Assembly: GCA_949051815.1 (NCBI GenBank)
Contig: CARQVR010000018.1
Coordinates: 1-53,540 of the forward strand
DNA: 53,540 nt
Origin: an uncultured Lachnospiraceae bacterium
GTDB lineage: Bacteria; Bacillota; Clostridia; Lachnospirales; Lachnospiraceae
Direction: 5' to 3'
Part shown: positions 50,153 to 53,540 of the stretch, piece after piece
Numbering within the stretch: the stretch's first letter is position 1
Layout: the number at the start of each line of letters is the position of its first letter
Translations under genes and position numbers: made by a program
Notes under the pieces: model-generated
Databases searched by the model: none
Seen by the model: only the letters and a program-made list of their open reading frames with translations
Told to the model about the DNA's origin: nothing

Positions 50153-50557
50153 ATGAAAATCACCGTCATCGACGGACAGGGCGGCCGCATCGGCAAGACC
50201 GTCATCGAACAGATCAAGGCAAAACATAAAGATTTAGAGCTTTACGCCATCGGCACCAACACCGCCGCCACCGCCGCCATGTTAAAGGCAGGGGCCGATT
50301 TCGGCGCAACCGGCGAGAATGCCGTGCTGGTAAACGCTGGCGACGCGGATATCGTCATAGGTCCCGTAGGCATCGTCTTTGCAAACGCCCTGCTCGGGGA
50401 AATTACCCCCGCCATCGCCACCGCCGTGGGCGCAAGCAAAGCCTTTAAAATTCTGATTCCCGTCAACCGCTGCAATCACTTTATCGCGGGATGCACAGAA
50501 ACTTCTCTTGGCGAATACATCCGGCTGGCGGTGGAACGGCTGGAAACCATGCTGTAA
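50153..50557 (+). CDS. DUF3842 family protein
   Basis: A 134-residue soluble protein with a Rossmann-like start (ITVIDGQGGRIGKTVIEQI), alternating strands and helices, VLVNAGDADIVIGPVGIVF, and a C-terminal RCNHFIAGCTETSLGEYI segment. This matches DUF3842, a conserved Clostridia family of unknown function. The glycine-rich first loop suggests nucleotide binding (inference). AAAGGAGG precedes the ATG. It is followed by the GH42 gene 83 bases later in the same direction. Confidence 0.82.
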   Translation: MKITVIDGQGGRIGKTVIEQIKAKHKDLELYAIGTNTAATAAMLKAGADFGATGENAVLVNAGDADIVIGPVGIVFANALLGEITPAIATAVGASKAFKILIPVNRCNHFIAGCTETSLGEYIRLAVERLETML

Positions 50558-50640
50558 GACACTTTTCCCGGAAATCTTTCCGGCTGTCCCTTGTCGGAAC
50601 GGCATCATAAAAACTATTTGTTATATCAGGAGGAAAACCG

Positions 50641-52812
50641 ATGAAAATGAATAAACTGCTCTACGGCGCGGCCTACTACGACGAATATCTTCCCACAGAC
50701 CGCATCGAAACCGATATGGAAATGATGAAAAAGGCGGGTATGAATGTGATCCGCATCGCGGAGTCCACATGGAGCACATGGGAGCCGCAGGACGGCGTTT
50801 TCGATTTCACCCATCTGCACCGGATGCTGTCCTGCTCGAAAAAGCACGGCATTCAGGTGATCGTTGGCACGCCCACCTACGCGGTTCCCACATGGCTTGC
50901 CCGCAAATATCCGGATATCATCACCGAGACCCACGACGGTCCCGGGCGTTACGGACACAGGCAAAACATGGATATCGCCCACCCCATGTACCTAAAACAC
51001 GCGGAGCGCATGATTCGCAGACTCATGGAGGAAGTACAGCCTTATGACCATGTGATCGGCTTCCAGCTCGACAATGAAACCAAATCCTACGACACCTGTT
51101 CCGCCTACGCCCAGGAACAGTTCGCAGACTATGTGCGGAAGCTCTTCCACGACGATCTTTCTCTCCTGAATCAGGCATGGGGGCTTGATTACTGGAGCAA
51201 CCGGATCAACGCGTGGGAAGATTTTCCCGACGTGCGCGGCACCATCAACGCCAGCCTCGGCGCGGCATATCATAAATTCCAGCAAAACCTGGTGTCGGAG
51301 TTTCTCGCATGGCAATGTGCCATCGTGCAGGAATACGCCCGCCCGGACCAGTTCATCACACAAAATTTCGACTACGACTGGCGGGACTTTTCTTTCGGCT
51401 TACAGCCGGAGGTGGACCAGTGGGAGGCAGCAGGACCGCTCACCATAGCCGGATGCGATATCTACCACCCCTCCGCGCAGGATCTCACCGGAAAGGAGAT
51501 CGCCTTCGGCGGCGCCATCGCACGCTCCTTAAAAAAGGACAACTATCTCGTTCTGGAAACCGAGGCGCAGGGCAATCACGGCTGGCTCCCCTATCCCGGG
51601 CAGCTGCGCCTGCAGGCGTTCAGCCATCTGGCAAACGGGGCCGACTGTGTGGAGTACTGGCACTGGCACTCCATCCACAACGCCATCGAATCCTACTGGA
51701 AAGGCGTACTCAGCCATAACCTGAAAGAAAACGCCACCTACCGGGAAGCCTGCCGCATCGGCGCGGACTTTGCCAAATACAGTACTCATCTGGTCAATTT
51801 GAAAAAGCATAATCATGTCGCAATCCTTCTGGACAATGTCTCTCTGGACGCCCTGCAATGGTTTCCGATCAAGGATGGTCCGGCCTACAACGACGTTTTC
51901 CGCTGGGTTTTCGACGCCCTCTATGAAATGAATATAGAATGCGACATCCTCTTGGCGGAGAAGGATATCGACTTGTATAGCCAGTATAAACTGCTGATTG
52001 CGCCCGCCCTCTACAGCGTCTCCGACACAATTACGGATGCGCTGAGAAACTATGTACAGGGTGGCGGCGTGCTGCTCTCCACCTTCAAAACCGCCGTGGC
52101 GGACCGAATGCTGAAAATCTGCCACGACGACCTGCCCCACGGCCTGACCGACGTTTTTGGTATGACCTACGACCAGTTTACGGACGCCGTGCAGGTGGGA
52201 TTACGAACCGCACCGGAAATGCAGACAAAATCCCACGCGGCTGATACGACCAATTCAGTCAACCTCAGCACTGCGGCGGGACAGGAACCGCCGGAAGCAA
52301 ACCACTGTGTCCATAGCTGGATGGAGCTTCTCCTGCCTGACACCGCCGAACCGCTGGCTCTCTACGACCATCCCCACTGGGGTGACTGCGCTGCCCTCAC
52401 GGGAAACCGGTTCGGTCAGGGCTATGCCGCCTATCTTGGCTGTTATACGGACGGGGATGTGCTGAAAAACCTCCTCGCTTTCCTCTGTGACAAGGCGGGC
52501 ATTCCCAGAGAAAAAGCTGTCTATCCTCTGATCATCAAGCGGGGGACAAACGGCCTGCAAAAAGAAATCATATACTATTTTAATTATTCCGAAGAACCGC
52601 AGGAAACCGTCTACCACGGCCCTGACGCCCGCGTGCTGCTTTCCGGCCACGAGCCGTTGCCCTCAAACGGGGATGCCGCTTTGTCCGGAGAGGGCGCTTC
52701 CGCTGTCAGAACAGCCGACGGTTTCTGCGAAGAAGAAACCACAGCCGTCGTAAAAGAGGGCGACCGTCTCTCCCTCTCCCGCTGGGATTTTCTCATTCTG
52801 GAAGAGGTGTAA
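50641..52812 (+). CDS. GH42 family beta-galactosidase
   Basis: A 723-residue cytoplasmic glycoside hydrolase that removes terminal beta-galactose. The TIM barrel starts with LLYGAAYYDEY and IRIAESTWSTWEP; the acid/base Glu146 is in GFQLDNETKSY, and the nucleophile is in NYLVLETEAQGNH (Glu306 most likely). FITQNFDYDW and CVEYWHWHSIHNAIE are also typical. A trimerisation domain with ...LLIAPALYSVSDTI and a small C-terminal beta domain follow. Two variable Ala/Thr/Glu-rich stretches make it a little longer than usual. No signal peptide, so it acts on imported oligosaccharides. AGGAGG lies seven bases before the ATG. Confidence 0.93.
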   Translation: MKMNKLLYGAAYYDEYLPTDRIETDMEMMKKAGMNVIRIAESTWSTWEPQDGVFDFTHLHRMLSCSKKHGIQVIVGTPTYAVPTWLARKYPDIITETHDGPGRYGHRQNMDIAHPMYLKHAERMIRRLMEEVQPYDHVIGFQLDNETKSYDTCSAYAQEQFADYVRKLFHDDLSLLNQAWGLDYWSNRINAWEDFPDVRGTINASLGAAYHKFQQNLVSEFLAWQCAIVQEYARPDQFITQNFDYDWRDFSFGLQPEVDQWEAAGPLTIAGCDIYHPSAQDLTGKEIAFGGAIARSLKKDNYLVLETEAQGNHGWLPYPGQLRLQAFSHLANGADCVEYWHWHSIHNAIESYWKGVLSHNLKENATYREACRIGADFAKYSTHLVNLKKHNHVAILLDNVSLDALQWFPIKDGPAYNDVFRWVFDALYEMNIECDILLAEKDIDLYSQYKLLIAPALYSVSDTITDALRNYVQGGGVLLSTFKTAVADRMLKICHDDLPHGLTDVFGMTYDQFTDAVQVGLRTAPEMQTKSHAADTTNSVNLSTAAGQEPPEANHCVHSWMELLLPDTAEPLALYDHPHWGDCAALTGNRFGQGYAAYLGCYTDGDVLKNLLAFLCDKAGIPREKAVYPLIIKRGTNGLQKEIIYYFNYSEEPQETVYHGPDARVLLSGHEPLPSNGDAALSGEGASAVRTADGFCEEETTAVVKEGDRLSLSRWDFLILEEV

Positions 52813-52818
52813 AACAAT

Positions 52819-52841
52819 GGGCGGCGTTTCCTGCGCCGCCC
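52819..52841 (-). terminator. Terminator between convergent genes
   Basis: GGGCGGCG (52819-52826) and CGCCGCCC (52834-52841) form a strong stem with a seven-base loop. On the minus strand it is followed by ATTGTTTT, so it likely ends the leftward unknown gene and may also serve the GH42 gene. Confidence 0.65.
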
Positions 52842-52861
52842 TGAAACTCCTCTGCAACTTC

Positions 52862-53308
52862 CTAAAACAACCCCAGAAACTTCTCCTGAAAGGTATTGTA
52901 GATTTCTTCATACGTCGCATACCCAAGCTGCTCACTGTTTTTAAACCGCCCCCGCCATTCATCCCGGACCGCATCTGCAAGCAGTCCCGCGTATTCGCTG
53001 TGCGTCAGAAGAATTGCCGGAAAGACGAAATAAATCATAAACAGATTAATATCCATCTGGCTTCTTCCGCTGATTTTGCCCCGTTTGGCAAAGCGCGCTT
53101 CCACCGCATCCGCAAGGGCCTTCGCCGTCTGCGCCGCCGCCCCGCCACGATCCGTTTCTTTCGCCCGTTCCACAAAATCCGTCATCTCTGCGAGAATCGT
53201 CCCGTTCTTTTCCCGAAACTGCTCCATCCGCTCCTTGTATGCTTTTTTCTTCAGGCGGTACATCATCGCCTCCATATTGTCAAACATGGTTCCTGCCTGC
53301 TCTAACAT
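52862..53308 (-). CDS. Hypothetical helical protein
   Basis: A 148-residue, mostly helical soluble protein: a charged, coiled-coil-like N-terminal half (NMEAMMYRLKKKAYKERMEQ, ILAEMTDFVERAKETD) and a C-terminal half with QMDINLFMIYFVFPAIL and SEYAGLLADAVRDEW. No membrane segment or catalytic motif is certain and I do not recognise the family. GGAAGG precedes the ATG. It converges on the GH42 gene; no partner is visible. Confidence 0.7.
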   Translation of the reverse strand: MLEQAGTMFDNMEAMMYRLKKKAYKERMEQFREKNGTILAEMTDFVERAKETDRGGAAAQTAKALADAVEARFAKRGKISGRSQMDINLFMIYFVFPAILLTHSEYAGLLADAVRDEWRGRFKNSEQLGYATYEEIYNTFQEKFLGLF

Positions 53309-53415
53309 AAATTACCTTCCTTTCCGGTGTTATCGTTTGTTTCGTTACCGCCACACCTCTCCAAACCTGTTTATCCTAAGTAATTGCGAAACTCTTCAAA
53401 TCGCTGCTTTCATTG

Positions 53416-53540
53416 CACAAATAGCATAATTATAAGCAGACCCTTGGAAAACGCCGGCACTTGGCGAGGTTTTTTCGAGCCTAGTACCGTTGCGTTTGGA
53501 ACGGAGCGAAAGCGCGTCTGCGTTGATTATGCTATTTGTG
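53416..53540. repeat. Palindromic element at the window end
   Basis: CACAAATAGCATAAT (53416-53430) is the exact reverse complement of ATTATGCTATTTGTG (53526-53540), giving a 125-base element with 15-base terminal inverted repeats that may extend past the window. Further in, TAAGCAGAC pairs with GTCTGCGTT imperfectly. The core holds GC-rich hairpins and the word TTTTTTCGAGCCT, also present in the 4.8 kb element. No gene is seen. Confidence 0.7.

Noticed and set aside
1..53540. tRNA, rRNA, prophage or integrative element
   Set aside because: No tRNA cloverleaf, rRNA sequence, integrase, phage structural gene or conjugation gene was seen by eye; only Rpn remnants and small palindromic elements suggest mobility.

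Overview
The window looks like a chromosomal segment of a spore-forming, anaerobic gut-type Firmicute, most likely a member of the Lachnospiraceae. This rests on five spoVA genes, strong GGAGG ribosome binding sites with occasional TTG/GTG starts, GC content a little above 50 % in genes with AT-rich spacers, and several small families (DUF5721, DUF3842, DUF1294, DUF512 and Suv3-like helicase proteins) typical of that group. No rRNA, tRNA, CRISPR array, integrase or intact IS transposase was seen. Functions were recognised from motifs and general knowledge of the families; no database search was run.

Layout. 0-3 kb: a leftward run of housekeeping and defence-type small enzymes (dCMP deaminase, two GNAT acetyltransferases, a flavodoxin-like reductase, an HD phosphohydrolase). 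3-8 kb: rightward argG behind a promoter with ArgR-like palindromes, a DUF1294 membrane protein, a LytTR response regulator, a leftward DegV protein and a rightward DUF5721 protein. 8-10 kb: a tightly overlapping leftward ECF sigma factor / putative anti-sigma / two-membrane-protein operon. 10-14.4 kb: spoVAE, aroK, ridA, a frameshifted Rpn-family gene and spoVAD. 14.4-24.6 kb: leftward pyrF-Nudix, TPR lipoprotein, ElyC-like protein, a large membrane EAL protein, an alpha/beta hydrolase, a phosphopantetheinyl transferase and a Suv3-like RNA helicase.

24.8-31.5 kb is the most unusual block: a rightward operon of an HD-GYP response regulator and two membrane hybrid histidine kinases. The first kinase ends in an HPt domain; the second ends in a DegV (fatty-acid-binding) domain. 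Together they could form a phosphorelay that links a lipid ligand to cyclic-di-GMP breakdown (inference). 31.9-36.7 kb: a leftward response regulator / histidine kinase / S41 peptidase operon. 37.1-40.0 kb: an EF-G/TetM-like GTPase fused to a NYN (Rae1/YacP-like) endoribonuclease domain. 40-44 kb: a chemoreceptor, a GNAT, a PDZ/radical-SAM-like DUF512 protein. 44.2-48 kb: a biotin operon bioY-bioD-bioA-bioB preceded by a textbook promoter and a BirA operator. 48.1-49.9 kb: spoVAA-spoVAB-spoVAC. 50.1-53.3 kb: DUF3842, a GH42 beta-galactosidase and an unknown protein.

The spacers carry several dispersed palindromic elements (4.8, 6.2, 21.9, 36.9, 49.9 and 53.4 kb), some with MITE-like terminal inverted repeats, and three proteins contain low-complexity inserts, two of which are clear in-frame tandem DNA repeats. 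The spoVA set is split: AA-AB-AC lies about 34 kb from AD and AE, all on one strand and in the ancestral order.
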